Positions 53,015 to 64,000 of a DNA stretch of 64,000 bases are shown here, one piece after another (within the stretch, counting starts at the first letter, position 1; each line of letters begins with the position of its first letter). The notes below the pieces were generated by a model that searched no databases, had not been told where the DNA came from, and saw only the letters and a program-made list of their open reading frames with translations. Position numbers and translations under genes: made by a program. The DNA is taken from contig RPFO01000127.1 of NCBI GenBank assembly GCA_009746045.1, positions 1,366,538 to 1,430,537 on the forward strand, given 5' to 3'. The stretch comes from Mesostigma viride. Its lineage: Eukaryota > Streptophyta > Mesostigmatophyceae > Mesostigmatales > Mesostigmataceae.

Positions 53015-53363
53015 TGCCGCACGTTTTCATGCATCTATAACTTGCCTTTGTAAAGTGAAGGTCATGTTTCCATAATTTGCACAAACATCTAGGAATTTGC
53101 ATGAGCAGCAGAGTGAATCATGATCATCACTGTACTGTAGTGGCCGAGGGCCGGAAACCCAAACTTTAGGTCGCCTGGCCTCGAATTTGCGCTAAAACAC
53201 TTAGTACGCCAAAAATACGGCCGCGGGCCAATACGCCGAATAATACGAAAAAGTACGACGGACGTACTATAAGTGCTTAATTCATACGGACGACCATGTA
53301 CTATAATCATTCGATCGTATTATACCGTATTATACCGTATCGTACGCCGTATAATGTAACACT
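53015..53363. mobile_element. Isolated end of a palindrome-rich terminal-inverted-repeat element
   Basis: Ends at 53363; its reverse complement begins AGTGTTACATTATACGGCG, very close to the terminus of the element at 55323 (AGTGTTCAATTATACGCCG). It carries the same subterminal tataccgtattataccgta palindromes. The opposite end is not evident, so it is probably truncated. Confidence 0.5.
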
Positions 53364-55312
53364 GCTGGCTGGACTGTCTGGGCCGGGCTTGGAGGCGCGG
53401 GGCCGCGGGCGGTGGGGTTGGAGATTAGTGTCAAAACCGAGGCGATGGTGATTGGGGCTACCAGTCGGTTGCCCGCCAAAGCCACGGCTGCTAGATAGAT
53501 GGGACGAAGGTCCCGTTCCGTGATCGCTTCAAACTGTTGCAGGGAGCAGGCCGACACCGCCGATGATGTGGACATCCGCATCGGCCTGCATGGCATATGC
53601 ATGGGCATGCATGCTTCATTCAGTTCGCCTACCGTACTGGCACTCGAAGGATCACCTGGTATGGGCGACCGCAAGCGACTATGCTCTTCAAGTGAACTGG
53701 TCCTGGTCCTCACGGCGCTCACCTGATAACATGGTGCCGAGGCATATGGACGCTCATGGACCATGCAGATGGCCGCCGGCACGTCTGGACGGCACGCCTA
53801 CTACCAGGATGCTTCGACAGGTCCTGAATGTAGGTGTAACATCTAAAAATGATCATCAGCATCATCCATAGTCCAAATATGAAAGATCTTTTACCTGGGT
53901 TGCCTTCTTGAGTCACAGATCTTCAAGTATCCAGGCAACGTTGAGATGGAGATTCCACAGCGCGTGATTTAGGGAACCACACCCCTTGTAGACACAAAGA
54001 CAAGTTGGTGCCCTAGACGTCTTATGTGGAACTGAAAGCAGTCTAGTAGTATCAAAGGGCTCTTATGAATGGACAACAAAGACAAGCTTTATTATACCAT
54101 GATGGATCAAAACCAACGTGTCAACAATGGCGACCCCACGTCCTTGATATCGACGTGCTTGTCGAGCGTGCGCCTCAACCTTAGCCTGAAGAGAACCAAT
54201 CTTGAAAAATCATGGAATCTTAAACAAGATCTTCGTATCCATCCTAGTCACACAAAACAGAACAACACCACAACCAGCCTAGCTGGCAGAATCTAGACAT
54301 GAGATCCTGAATCTGTAGTAAGCACTAAAGTCCCAAAGGAGCATTTAACTTGGTTGGTAGTACCGACCAACAAACTATAACCCCACGTGGAACAGGCCAC
54401 GACCAATCATAAGTGCTTCTAACAGTCGGTTGACAAAGTATAAGTTGCAATTAGTAGCGCTGTCTTGGAAACCTCATAACTTTCTCAATACTGATCCAAA
54501 AGTCCTCGAATAAAAGCCAAACGTTCACAAAACAAAGGATGTAACAACAGATCATTTTTGCTTGTTACAGTAGGATTTCCCACACATAGTAGGTCTTTAG
54601 AGTCTTTGTATCAGGGTATGCCCCACATTTCGGACGAGGTTAGGCAAGTTACGCAGGATAGCATTCGTAGGACATCTTAATTACTCGCACTGGTCAGTCA
54701 GGTTGAGACACCGACCTGGGTCTGGCGCCCGCCCCCAGCGGCTTGGCCAGCTGGCCAGGATCCTGACCTGGCCTGGCCCCAAGGGCATTCCTAGAAATAT
54801 TGGTAAACCTGCCATGAACTAAACACAGCAGTTGCTGGCTGACCTAGTGACAGGTCCTGGAGCTCAGTAACTTTGATTGAACACTGCATTTCCTGCCTCT
54901 CTCTTGCTTGGACTGCTATGCAGAACAAGAAGAGGTGGCAGGCAATATTGGAGGCATGTCCAGGCTCACGTACACGCCAGCCCCTTGTTACGCCGCGGGT
55001 ATCTACCACTACCTCTACCTCTACCTGGCCTGATGCTACCTAAACTAGTCAAGCCTCCTCTAGTTAAACCTCTAGCGAAAGACGAACGAGACGATCCAGA
55101 TCTCAATGCATTAACGTAAGTGTTGCTATAATACGCCATAAGCCATTTACACAACCCGTTTATTCCAGGAATAGAGGAAGGAAACACAACTACACTGCCG
55201 TGACCCAAGCCTATATGTGTTAATTCATTTAACACACGCCGAGTGCACACACGAGGGGTAGAACGTGCATAAATGGTCACCATGCAACGGTCCAACACGC
55301 TCGGGCCGACAT
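53364..55312. other. Intergenic stretch, nothing recognised
   Basis: Several open frames of 60-150 codons occur on both strands (for example minus 53330-53782) but match no family I know and overlap one another. No repeats or RNA genes are evident. Confidence 0.5.
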
Positions 55313-55322
55313 GGCCCTCGCC

Positions 55323-56809
55323 AGTGTTCAATTATACGCCGTATTATACGGTATAATACGGTATAATACGCGTTATACAAGGTCGGGCGTATAATTTTTA
55401 TCCGTTTTATACGATTTGCGTATTTTTACGTATAATACGGCGAATAACACGTATCAGCGCGCGTATAATGGGGTTTTCGCGCTCATCCGAGGTCCGGCAG
55501 CCAAATTTTTCGTGCGGGAACCAAGGCGGGAAAGCAAGGGAACTTAGAAACACTACGGAAACCATCCACTGGTTGACATTTGGCGACCGTGAGACACAAG
55601 GATCTTACAAGCAAGCTACACTGTAGCATCGCAACCCTCCATGCTGTTTAGGTCTCTAGTCTGCCCTTGCCTCTCGGGCAGCCGTGCACCGAATATTGAA
55701 GTCATACAGAAAACTGACTGGTACGAGAGCATGGCCGCTTTACATAATTTAGGCATGATCCTTAGGTCTTGAAAAGCTTATATCCTTGGCCAGGCAGCGC
55801 TGGGATGTGCGCGGATGTGTCTCGACCTTCTGCTCGATGCGGCAACCTCGTTTCAGCAACCAGGTGGCGACCGTGCATGTGCTAACTGTTGATAGGCGGG
55901 AAATGCCCCTACATTTGAACGCGGATAGCTGTTTCACGTTATTCCTTACATGATTTATAAGCGACGACGGCCAGGAAAGGCTCGCAGCTACGTCCATCAG
56001 GTGGGCATGCTGGCTCCGTCAAGAAAGGTAATATGCGGTTTTGATCTGGTACGTGCTATCCTGTTCACGTGTTCATTGTACTGTGTCAAGTTGTTGGGTG
56101 GATTGTAAAATAATCGTAGACCTGTAATGGAGGTTTTCTGCTTGTCTTTTGGTTGCTTTACTGCCTCTACGCATTGTTGGCTTGTGATGGTTGGGGAATA
56201 CCACTACGACATGCAGATTTTGGACCAGATTTGTCTGCTATTAGCTTATGCTTCATCGAAAGCAGTGACGTAGTGCTTGGCATTGTTTATAAATATGATA
56301 AGCTTGATAACGCGATGTTTTTTCTTGCTAAAAGCATCTCGAAACAAGTGGTTTTCTGGCCAGATCTAGCCACTATTTCTTGTTTTGCTCGCCAAAGTCA
56401 GCCTTCTTCTTGTGTGCTCCTCATGCATACAAGAAACATGGAGATGCCCAGGACCTGCTTGCATGGAAGCATAGCCATCTTACTTCTTTTGCTTTTTTCA
56501 TCTTTCCATTTCATTTGGCGTTGTTTTTTAGGGTATAATGCATAGGTAATCTAGCTCCTCGGGAACCCCGGTTTAATTACACGTCCAGTGTTCCCAAGCA
56601 CTGCTGAGCAGTGGCAACCCATGTACCATGTGTAATTTAGTGTCAGAAACATGTGGACTGCTTGAAATGATATCAAAATGCATGAAACAACCCCAAAAGC
56701 GACGAAATCCAGTATTTGCGTATAATTTCCGGATAATACCGTATTATACCGTATTATCCATTATACGGACCCCGCGCGTATAACCGCGTATTGCGTATAA
56801 TTGAACTCT
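55323..56809. mobile_element. 1.49-kb non-autonomous TIR element with 10-bp target duplication
   Basis: ggccctcgcc is duplicated at 55313-55322 and 56810-56819. The terminal inverted repeats are AGTGTTCAATTATACG and AGAGTTCAATTATACG (reverse complement of the right end). Next to both ends lie palindromic gtattatacggtataatac arrays. A 10-bp duplication suggests a Mutator-like element, although the subterminal repeats are also hAT-like. The interior has no transposase frame; a 130-codon plus frame (56153-56545) is unrecognised and hydrophobic near its end. Confidence 0.75.
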
Positions 56810-56945
56810 GGCCCTCGCCTACAGATGCACGCTGGTCCACTACATCTACAGATGCACGCTGGTCCACTACATTTTACCAAAGGATCAGGACCACTAGTAA
56901 AGTACGCGGCGCGGCGCCCCAAAGGCACCCAATGCACCACGGCAC

Positions 56946-57399
56946 TGTTACGAGGACAATAGTGTCCCGGTAGGAGCTACACGTAAACCTAGGGACAACC
57001 GAGGCAAAAGACCTAATTTACGTCCGTAACTACAACGAATTGTTACGCGACGTAACACCTCCCCCCCACAAAGGTAGGGAGCCCTCTCCCTACGCACAGG
57101 GAGGAAAACAAGGGGTAGGAAACCTAATGCACCCAGCACACACCAACACAATCGGCAGACCATCCAAGATACAAGGCACCAACGTATTAACTCGGTCTCC
57201 ACCACCACGCCGGGAGGTGTAGGGTTAGCCAGCACCAAGCCTGGTGGTAGGTTCCCCTAACTGCCTGGAACAAAGTCCTTGCCGGGGGGGGACGGCACTG
57301 GGCAGGACACACAGAGTAAACAAATCAGTACCAAGGACCAAGAACGACCAGTCAACTGGCCAGAACGTGAGGGCGACTCTATATACCGGAGGGACAACA
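56946..57399 (-). repeat. Putative 3' LTR of the chromovirus
   Basis: On the minus strand it starts TGTTGTCCC and ends CTCGTAACA, so it is bounded by TG...CA with an inverted TGTT/AACA. A TATATA box lies about 15-25 nt inside the start (57379-57385 on the plus strand). The second LTR is not in the window, so the boundaries rest on these features alone. Confidence 0.6.
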
Positions 57400-57427
57400 C
57401 CCTCAGGTCGGGCCTAAGGCCCTCTAT

Positions 57428-58537
57428 CTAATGGCCATCCGTCTGGTAGGTACCACGGGAGGCCAGCAGGACATCCAGGTACGCCTGGTAGTGAGACACA
57501 TCCTCAGCATTGTCGTGCCTATCTACAGTGAGGAAAACATCGGCCCACACGCCGTCAGGAAAAAGACCCAGGAAGGCCCAGTAATACCTATGCTGCGTAA
57601 GAACGACCTGGCCCCGGGCCCAGTCCAGGAAACCACAGGCAAAGAGGCGTAGGAAAGGCTCTACCGCGATCAGGCAGAGAGCCCGCAGGAGCAGGCGATG
57701 GTACCGGATCCGTGGGCGCATACCCGTCGGGAAGAACAGATCTACCAGGGGCTCCACGTTGGACGGCCACAACCGGATATGCCGAATCTCACGGGAGCGC
57801 CACCGACGGGCACACTGTCGCGACCCGAACGTCTCGAGGTAGTCGCTAGCCCGGGGAGGAGGATGACCCCGAGAGTCCAAACCCTGGCCCGGGATGGGCG
57901 CTGGACGACGGGCATCCCACTCTAGGATGGGCTGAAGGACCGTGCTGTACGTGGCACCCGGCACCGCAGGAAACTCTACCGTAAGGGCATCTGAGGCCAT
58001 AATGCCCAGAGGCGGAGGGTAAACCCACTGGAACCCGCCGTAGGTGTCCAAGTCATTGTGGCGCCTAGCCCAGCGATACAGGACGCGCCGAACCAGGATC
58101 TCACCCTGGAACACCGGATCAGCTAAAATAACCATATCGAAAGGAGGCCGATCAGTCTCAACTGGTAGGCCACGGTCCCGCGGCGCCCGACACACCTGGG
58201 AGAAACCGTAGGACATGGGCGAAATGGCGAGCTCGGCGGAGGCGCGCGGTAGGTCACACTGGCGGCAGGCGAGCGCAGACATACCGTACCCAAAGACAGG
58301 CGTGTCGCGCGACTCCGGAGTCGCATGCACCACAGAAGGGGCCCGATCCCGATCGCCCTCTGACAACTCCCGAAGGGAATCGGCAGCGCGGGTGGCGCGG
58401 GGGTCAGAGCCACTGGACCGAACTACCGCAGCCAAAGACCGCGGGGCCGAAGGGACAGGGGCCGCCGAAGGGGTAGGAACCGGCACAGACGGCTGCGGAG
58501 GGGAGGGGACAACCAACCACCCGTCGACCGCAGACAT
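57428..58537 (-). CDS. Extra ORF downstream of chromovirus integrase, unknown function
   Basis: 369 codons, ATG at 58537, starting about 27 nt after the integrase stop and ending just before the putative LTR. The N-terminal 60 residues are Pro/Ser/Ala-rich. The remainder is globular-looking and rich in Arg, Trp and Tyr (RRVLYRWARRHNDLDTYGGF, RWRSREIRHIRLWP). I see no signal peptide, transmembrane segment or zinc knuckle, so it does not look like an envelope protein despite its position. It is intact, which suggests function in the element's life cycle or recent insertion. Confidence 0.65.
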   Translation of the reverse strand: MSAVDGWLVVPSPPQPSVPVPTPSAAPVPSAPRSLAAVVRSSGSDPRATRAADSLRELSEGDRDRAPSVVHATPESRDTPVFGYGMSALACRQCDLPRASAELAISPMSYGFSQVCRAPRDRGLPVETDRPPFDMVILADPVFQGEILVRRVLYRWARRHNDLDTYGGFQWVYPPPLGIMASDALTVEFPAVPGATYSTVLQPILEWDARRPAPIPGQGLDSRGHPPPRASDYLETFGSRQCARRWRSREIRHIRLWPSNVEPLVDLFFPTGMRPRIRYHRLLLRALCLIAVEPFLRLFACGFLDWARGQVVLTQHRYYWAFLGLFPDGVWADVFLTVDRHDNAEDVSHYQAYLDVLLASRGTYQTDGH

Positions 58538-58563
58538 AACATAAGAGAGGAGAAGGTCTACAA

Positions 58564-60207
58564 CTAGAGCTTGTGCAGGGTTTTATATTCCTGCAGCAGG
58601 CGACTACACCCATCTAGCTCACTCTCCGTATACCAGACCTTATCTACTTCACTACGAGCATACATCCACTTCACTTTATACTGACGCTGGGTACCGCGGC
58701 CCTTTTTGATATCTCTATGGGCCACGATGCTTTCTACTTCGTCTTCTACTTCCCCAGTGTCAGGGTTATGCTCTAAAGGGGCAGGCGCTAGCTCTCTACC
58801 AGCGAACGTACTAGGGTGGTACAGTTTCAGCTGGCTCCTATGGAAGGTGTTCGAATGTGTCTGCCAAGAGGTAGGGATATCGACTTTATATAGAAAATTT
58901 CCTACTCTAGACAAAACATGGAAGGGTCCTAAGAAGGCGGGCCTAAGTTTGACCTTAAGTTCTGCTTCAAACTTATGAGCAAAACGGCCAACACGGGGGC
59001 CTTCTACTAATACTAGATCTCCTATTTCTATCTCAGGTGCTCTTCTATCTAAGGAGGCACGCAACCTAGCAAGGTACTTAGACTGAGCTTTTTGGTACCC
59101 TGAGATCGCGTGGTCATGAGCAGTTTTCATTCTATCTAGTAAGGACCGTACACCTTCTACAGTATCTCGGGACACATCATCCTTGTCCCGTAGAGGACTA
59201 GCTAAGAGAGAGGTAGGGGTAAGAGGCTGTCTACCAGTATCTAGGAAGAAGGGCGTATATCCATGCGCAGCCTGGGGGCAATTGTTGAGGGAGAATTCTA
59301 CTAAACATAAATAATCCTCCCAATCACTTCCCGAGCCATTCACATAGTGCCTAAGCGCTTCTTCCACTACCCTATTAAGACGCTCTACTAAATGAGAGGA
59401 GGAGGAGTGGTAGGCAGTACCGTAGGTAACCTTGGTACCGATGGCAGCGAAAAACTGCTGCCAAAAATCTGAGGTAAATAACTTATCCTTATCACTAATA
59501 AACTTCCTACTCAAACCATGATATCTGTATACATTATTGAGGTATAGGCGTGCGCAGTCACGTGCTGTGAGTTCTAAAGGACACGGCACGAGATGGCACA
59601 TACGAGTAAAACGATCTATGAACACAAGGATCTGGGCATTGCCCCTCTCATTCTTTCTAAAAGGTCCTACAAAATCCATCATGATAGAATCCCACGGCAT
59701 GATGGGGTCAGGCAAGGTCCTAGGTTCTGCTATCTGTCCTACGTTATTGGGTTTCATCTCCTGGCAAGATTGACAAGTTCTAACATACTCATCTACATCC
59801 AAGGTTATAAAGGGAAGGCCAGTAATAAGAGCGGGCTACTAGGTCCCGTACCCGTTTACCACCCTGATGAGCAGCTAAGTCATGCAACTCAAAGAGCAAG
59901 GAGGAGCGATAGATAGGAGGGACATACAGGCGCCATTGAGGGGGAGAATCTGCTATCTGCACATATAAAAACCCACCTACGAATTTACAAGGGTGCTTGC
60001 CTAATTGTTGGGGATGTGCAGCAATGGCAGCTAATGCTTCCGGCTCAGTGGCCGTAAATCTACTAATAAGACGTTCAAGATCAGAGGTAGGCATCGCTAC
60101 AGAGGTATCCAGAACAGGTTTAAAGAGATCTCCTACCGCCTTGCCAAAGAGAAGGGGAGGTCCTAGAGGGACTATGTTTTCATAAGACTTTCCTGACCTA
60201 GTCGCTA
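58564..60207 (-). pseudogene. Chromovirus Pol fragment: integrase with chromodomain, one frameshift
   Basis: The upstream frame (60207-59789) ends with the HHCC zinc finger start (LLFELHDLAAHQGGKRVRDL then YYWPSL). A one-base frameshift near 59800-59815 moves into the main frame (59802-58564), which continues VDEYVRTCQSCQEMK. The catalytic core follows: MMDFVGPF (first Asp), KFISDKDKLFTS (second Asp), SHLVERLNRVVEE (Glu), the D-D-35-E triad. The C-terminus carries a chromodomain (VESIVAHRDIKK..., QRQYKVKWMYA, VWYTESELDGC), thought to target insertion to specific chromatin. The frameshift may be real decay or a sequencing error. Confidence 0.85.
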
Positions 60208-60560
60208 CACTAGGAACTCAATTTCTGAGAAAGTTCTCAAAACCCTCAATTTTCTCACCTTTTGTGAGAATTTTTTGAGAAAATTGAGAAAAATCTCAAT
60301 TTTTTTCCGCAAACGCTAGGCAAGAAATCTCACCAGGGTGAGATTCTGGTGAGAAAAAGGGCGTTTTGGTGAGATTGGGGTGAGAAAAAACCCTAAAGTG
60401 AGAAAAAAGGTGAGAATGGGTGAGAAAAAGACAGAAAGATTGAGAAAATTGAGAAAATTGAGAAGTTTCTCACCAACACGAGAAAAATCACTAACACGAG
60501 AAAAATCACAAGTCAACGTGGTGAGAAATTTCTCACCAAGAGTGTAACACGAGAAAAATC
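60208..60560. repeat. CACTA terminus and subterminal repeat array
   Basis: Short AT-rich motifs (tctcacc, gtgagaaa, ttgagaaaatt) recur many times in direct and inverted orientation within 350 bp of the CACTA end. This cis-acting region is needed for transposition in En/Spm elements. It contains no coding sequence. Confidence 0.8.
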
Positions 60561-60711
60561 ATTAGCTTTATTTCATTAAGTCCTTAACGTGAAAAAAAAC
60601 TCAACCACTTTGATATGCAATATAGGGTGCACCACAAAGGTGCAATATAGGGTTCATACAATATAAAACAGCACATCATTCCATAAACAATGCTGTCATG
60701 CCCAAATTAAA

Positions 60712-63700
60712 TCAATAGTCATCTTCTTCAGAACTGCTGTCCGAGGGGTTGCTTGCATCAACATCATCTTCTGATGACATAGTGTCATCCCCACTAGTGT
60801 CGCAATAGTTCACAGCTTTACGCTGCCTTCCACTGGCCCTCTTTGCCATAGGGACCTCCGCAATTACAACGGTGGGCTGGCTAGGTCCAGCATCTGTGGG
60901 AGCACCACGCTTGCGGCTGCGCCCTCGAGCAGGTGCCTTGCCAGCGCGGCGCACCACGTCGCCATCACCTACGTCTGCCGCTGCCACCTTCTTCTTCTTC
61001 TTGGACCCCTTCTTCTTGCCTTTCTTCTTGCCACCAGGCGGTGGCATCGGCTCACCCTCCTCAATCACTTCAAACTGCGGCATGGTGGGGAAATCTGCTG
61101 CCACGCTGTGATACACATGGTTACTGAGGGCAGATTGCGCCTGGTGTGCCATGCTCCATGGCAGTTTGGCAGGGATTACCACCATTTCGGGAGCATAGCA
61201 TTCATCGACGACATACCCAACTGAGCTCACTGCACCTGGCAACACAAGGCACGACGACCTGGGGGCCTTTGCGCTGCTGATGACCACCAACCTCTCCTGG
61301 GGCAGGTGAGCGACATGAAGGCGATCAAAAAGCTCCACCTTCAACAACAGCTGCCATTCCCAGCCACCTCGTGGGTACTCTAACCTGGCCTTCAGAATGT
61401 GTGTGATCAAACCAAAGTCTACACCGCCCGGGCCATGCACCGCAACTCCCGCATTCTTGTGCCGCTTTCCCTGGGATTGGTCCGCAGCCTCCGTGCGGTA
61501 GTTGAACCCGTGGATCCTGACTTTGTGGAAAGAATCCGCGTAGCGCTTCACGCCCCCACACGCCGCTACAATGACTTGCGGCACAAGCGGCGTCAGGTTT
61601 AATGATGCCCATGCCAGCACGTTGAACGTTGTGTCAGCACAGCGATCTCGCCTGCATTCAAACAAACGCACACCGATAACCCAGCAAAGAGTATTATTAT
61701 TAAGTATTGGTTATTAAAAAAAAAAAACAGATACAACACAGGACGCTTTTACTGGCGGCAAGATCATGGCACCCGGATGGGTAAAACCAAACAAACTAGA
61801 TATTAATTACTAGGGCTGGCTTTGTGACAGTAAAACATGATTGCATGGCTAATCCCAAGGCGCCTTTCAATAGGACTGAATTAAAATAACCAAAGCAGAC
61901 GGCGTAAGTAGCATTTGCAAAAAACAAGGCTCACCAGTAGGCCTCGTCGCCATTCGCAGGGTCGCTGTAATCAGCCTTGGGAAGGGCATCTTCTACCAGC
62001 AAATCCCTTGCCGCCGTCATCTCGTCCTCAGAAAACCGGTACCCGTCTTTCACCGAGCGCTTGCCCAGCTCGATGGTGCGCGACGGATCATTGGTGAGAA
62101 GGTCCCACACATAGTGCTTGGTCTTTACCTGCATTGGAAAAAAACATGATAAGCACACCAAGCAAAAATACAGAAGGCATTCAATTTAAAGAGCACTTTC
62201 CTTGAAAATGAGAGTGAGTAGAAACATCAAGGTTTTACACAAGGAGAGTTTCCATGCTGAATGAAATGAGCCATCATTGCTTCATGTAAATGCAGAATTA
62301 CAAACTCAAGGTGCTATACATCATGTACACACACAAGAAAGAAGTAAAGACCTTCAAATAAGAAACAACTTACTCCGGTGGCTCGATGCTGGAAGTAGGA
62401 TAGCAGCGTCAGCACCTCGAAGTTGACGAAGGACTGGCCCATGGAGTGCTCAACATTGAGTGCAGACATGTGGCCAGAAACCGCTGTGTTCATGCATCTC
62501 TCACCCCACGCCATGGACCTACCGTCAGGGAGACCGACATTTGAAATCTGCCCCGCCAAATGTGTCGCTGCGTGAACCGACCTGGACATTTCGGATGCGG
62601 GCAGAACACGCTCAAGTGCAACAATTGACCTCAACATAGCCCTACCTACCTCGTCCAGTTCGTACTGAGTGAAGACCCTACCGCTAAAGATTGAGTCCCA
62701 TGCTGCAGACGTTTCCAAAAAGGCAGCTCTTGCGTCTGCGTGCAGGCGGCCTCTAAGCAAAACAGGTAAGCGCTTCGAAAACAATTCTAGCTTGTCATGA
62801 GTCTTGGCCTTTCTCTCTGGCTTGCCATTGGCCAGCAGCCCCACAATATCACCCGGGAAGCAGTCGGGCAGGCTGTCCTTCATTCGGCGCTCCAGGGCTG
62901 CGTGGGAGACAAAAAAAAAAAAACAGTCAAACCCCACAAGTGTAAGTCAGTGGCAAGTCTTGATGCAACATGGAGAGTGACAAGTCGAACGTTTACTGTA
63001 CTGCAATATGCACTGTTCACATTGCACTGAAAATGTGAGAAGACCCTAAACGCGTGCGAAAGGAAAACTGAACCACAACCAGAGAAAGAAAAATTGCGAA
63101 ACTAAATAATTGCACTTGAATCAAATACCTATAAAACAGTTGGGAGAAAAAAGCAAACACTCACCAATAACTTCAGCCTTCTCTTGCGAGGTGAGCTGGC
63201 AGGGTGGATGCAACCCCCGCCTCCTGGTTGTTGTCTTGATTGTGCCATCCATGGCAGTGGTGGTTGTCACGGTCTTCTCCATGTGCAGCTCCGGGTTCAG
63301 GTTCATCTCCTTCAGCCGATCCCGAATGGCGTAGGTCAAACCTTCCCCTGGCAGCAGATTTAAGGAAAACAAAGCCATACAAGCGCAAATGCATACCAAT
63401 GTTAGTAATACTTAATACACACACTGAACCACAGCATGTAATAAATCCTAATGGAATTCTCCTTAAATACAAAATGTTGAAAAGGAAAAAAACAGCGACA
63501 AACACTAGTGACACAACACTAGACAGCACCGCACTTACCGCTAGTGGAGTTGGCGACTCGCAAGAGGTTGTTCGCCCCCAGGTGGAACTCGTCGATCAGG
63601 TGCCGTTGGAGGAGTTGAGGCCAGTACGGCAGCCTGCAAAAGGGCTCCGGCTCCCGGCCGTTGTTTCTGCAGTGCTCTACATAGGTTTCCATCGTCATGT

Positions 63701-64000
63701 CGGGCGGCGCCTCCTTGTCGTTGCCACCGCGACGGGGGTCATCAGCTGGCAGCAAGGTCTCATGCCCAAGAAAAACAATGCGCCCTTGGGAAACATAGGT
63801 GCCCTTCCAAGCAGGGCCGTGCACAAGGCAGCCGTCGTACCCGGAGTCTGGCATATTTACCATCTTACCAAACCCCGGGTAGTCGTGAACAGTAAACAAA
63901 AGCAGTGCTTGAATCTTTGCCGGGTGGAGCCCACCATGCTCATCATCATCCAACACATCACAAATGAAAAACCCATCCCACATCTTCACCAGCTCATCTA
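60712..64000 (-). CDS. CACTA Tnp2-type transposase, C-terminal five exons (5' partial)
   Basis: Exons on the minus strand: 63539-64000 (continues outside), 63165-63347, 62374-62897, 61935-62128, 60712-61651; phases close with GT-AG sites. Exon 1 has GRIVFLGHETLLPADDPRR and FCRLPYWPQLLQRHLIDEFH, matching Tnp2 GK.CYMGHRRFLP and LPYW..L.LRHNLDVMH. Exon 2 gives the K.RL.EM...LHP..LTS.EK block. Exon 3 has HAATHLAGQISNVGLPDGRS and the following ERCMNT region, equivalent to DUF4218 (VHLA.E..I.GPVQ.RWMYPFER). Exon 5 starts with the DUF4216-like GVAVHGPGGVDFGLITHILK and LEYP.G, then a Lys-rich tract (KKKGKKKGSKKKKK) and an acidic C-terminus. It catalyses cut-and-paste transposition. No stop or frameshift is visible here, so the gene may be functional. 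Confidence 0.85.

Larger units (their letters stand above)
56946..60207 (-). mobile_element. Ty3/gypsy chromovirus (LTR retrotransposon), 3' part, split by a CACTA element
   Basis: Order on the minus strand: integrase zinc finger, integrase core, chromodomain, an extra ORF, 3' LTR. The sequence stops at 60207 exactly where a CACTA terminus begins, so the upstream gag, protease and reverse transcriptase probably lie beyond the CACTA element outside the window. The chromodomain marks the chromovirus lineage. Confidence 0.85.
60208..64000 (-). mobile_element. CACTA (En/Spm) transposon, right part beyond window
   Basis: The left terminus CACTAGGAACTC starts at 60208, preceded by cta (60205-60207), a possible 3-bp target duplication. 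From 60215 to about 60560 lies an array of ggtgagaaa/ctcaccttttgtgaga motifs in both orientations, the subterminal repeats that CACTA transposases bind. A Tnp2-type transposase gene follows on the minus strand and leaves the window at 64000. Confidence 0.88.

Noticed and set aside
53440..53871. A possible retroelement RNase H motif in a plus frame (ATASDYAL)
   Set aside because: The match is a few residues, surrounding residues do not fit, and overlapping frames on the other strand are equally long.

Overview
The window is nuclear DNA of a photosynthetic eukaryote, most likely a green alga. Two host genes point that way. One is a plant-type callose synthase with an N-terminal Vta1-like region that fungal FKS enzymes lack. 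The other is a Ycf45/SPD1-type ATPase of the plastid lineage. GC-rich coding exons lie in long introns full of tandem repeats, which reminds me of repeat-rich prasinophyte genomes, but I cannot name the species.

Layout. (1) 52-37675, plus strand: one 1,3-beta-glucan (callose) synthase gene, which I resolve into 33 exons with consistent phases (6,432 nt, 2,143 codons plus stop). Its 32 introns hold most of the sequence: minisatellites (12, 54, 63 and 73 bp and others), homopolymer and tetranucleotide tracts, two copies of a ~320-bp dispersed repeat, and a LINE-derived fragment. Several introns carry copies of the neighbouring exon edge, including the splice site. (2) 38.3-44.4 kb: nested mobile elements. 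A piggyBac-like element (TTAA-CCCG ends) contains an L1-type ORF1p retroelement, which contains an hAT element. A short 3'-end copy of the same retroelement sits just outside. (3) 45586-50015, minus strand: a two-exon gene convergent with the synthase. It joins an N/Q-rich prion-like N-terminus, a degenerate RNase D/EXD-like exonuclease domain and a Ycf45/SPD1 P-loop ATPase. (4) 50.6-56.8 kb: 5'-truncated LINE fragments with target-site duplications, and a 1.49-kb terminal-inverted-repeat element. (5) 56.9-64 kb, minus strand: a Ty3/gypsy chromovirus (3' LTR, an extra ORF, integrase with chromodomain), cut by a CACTA (En/Spm) element whose Tnp2-type transposase runs off the right edge.

The host genes show no operon-like relationship. 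The synthase would make beta-1,3-glucan at the plasma membrane; the ATPase is probably organellar or nucleic-acid associated. Everything else is mobile DNA or tandem repeat.
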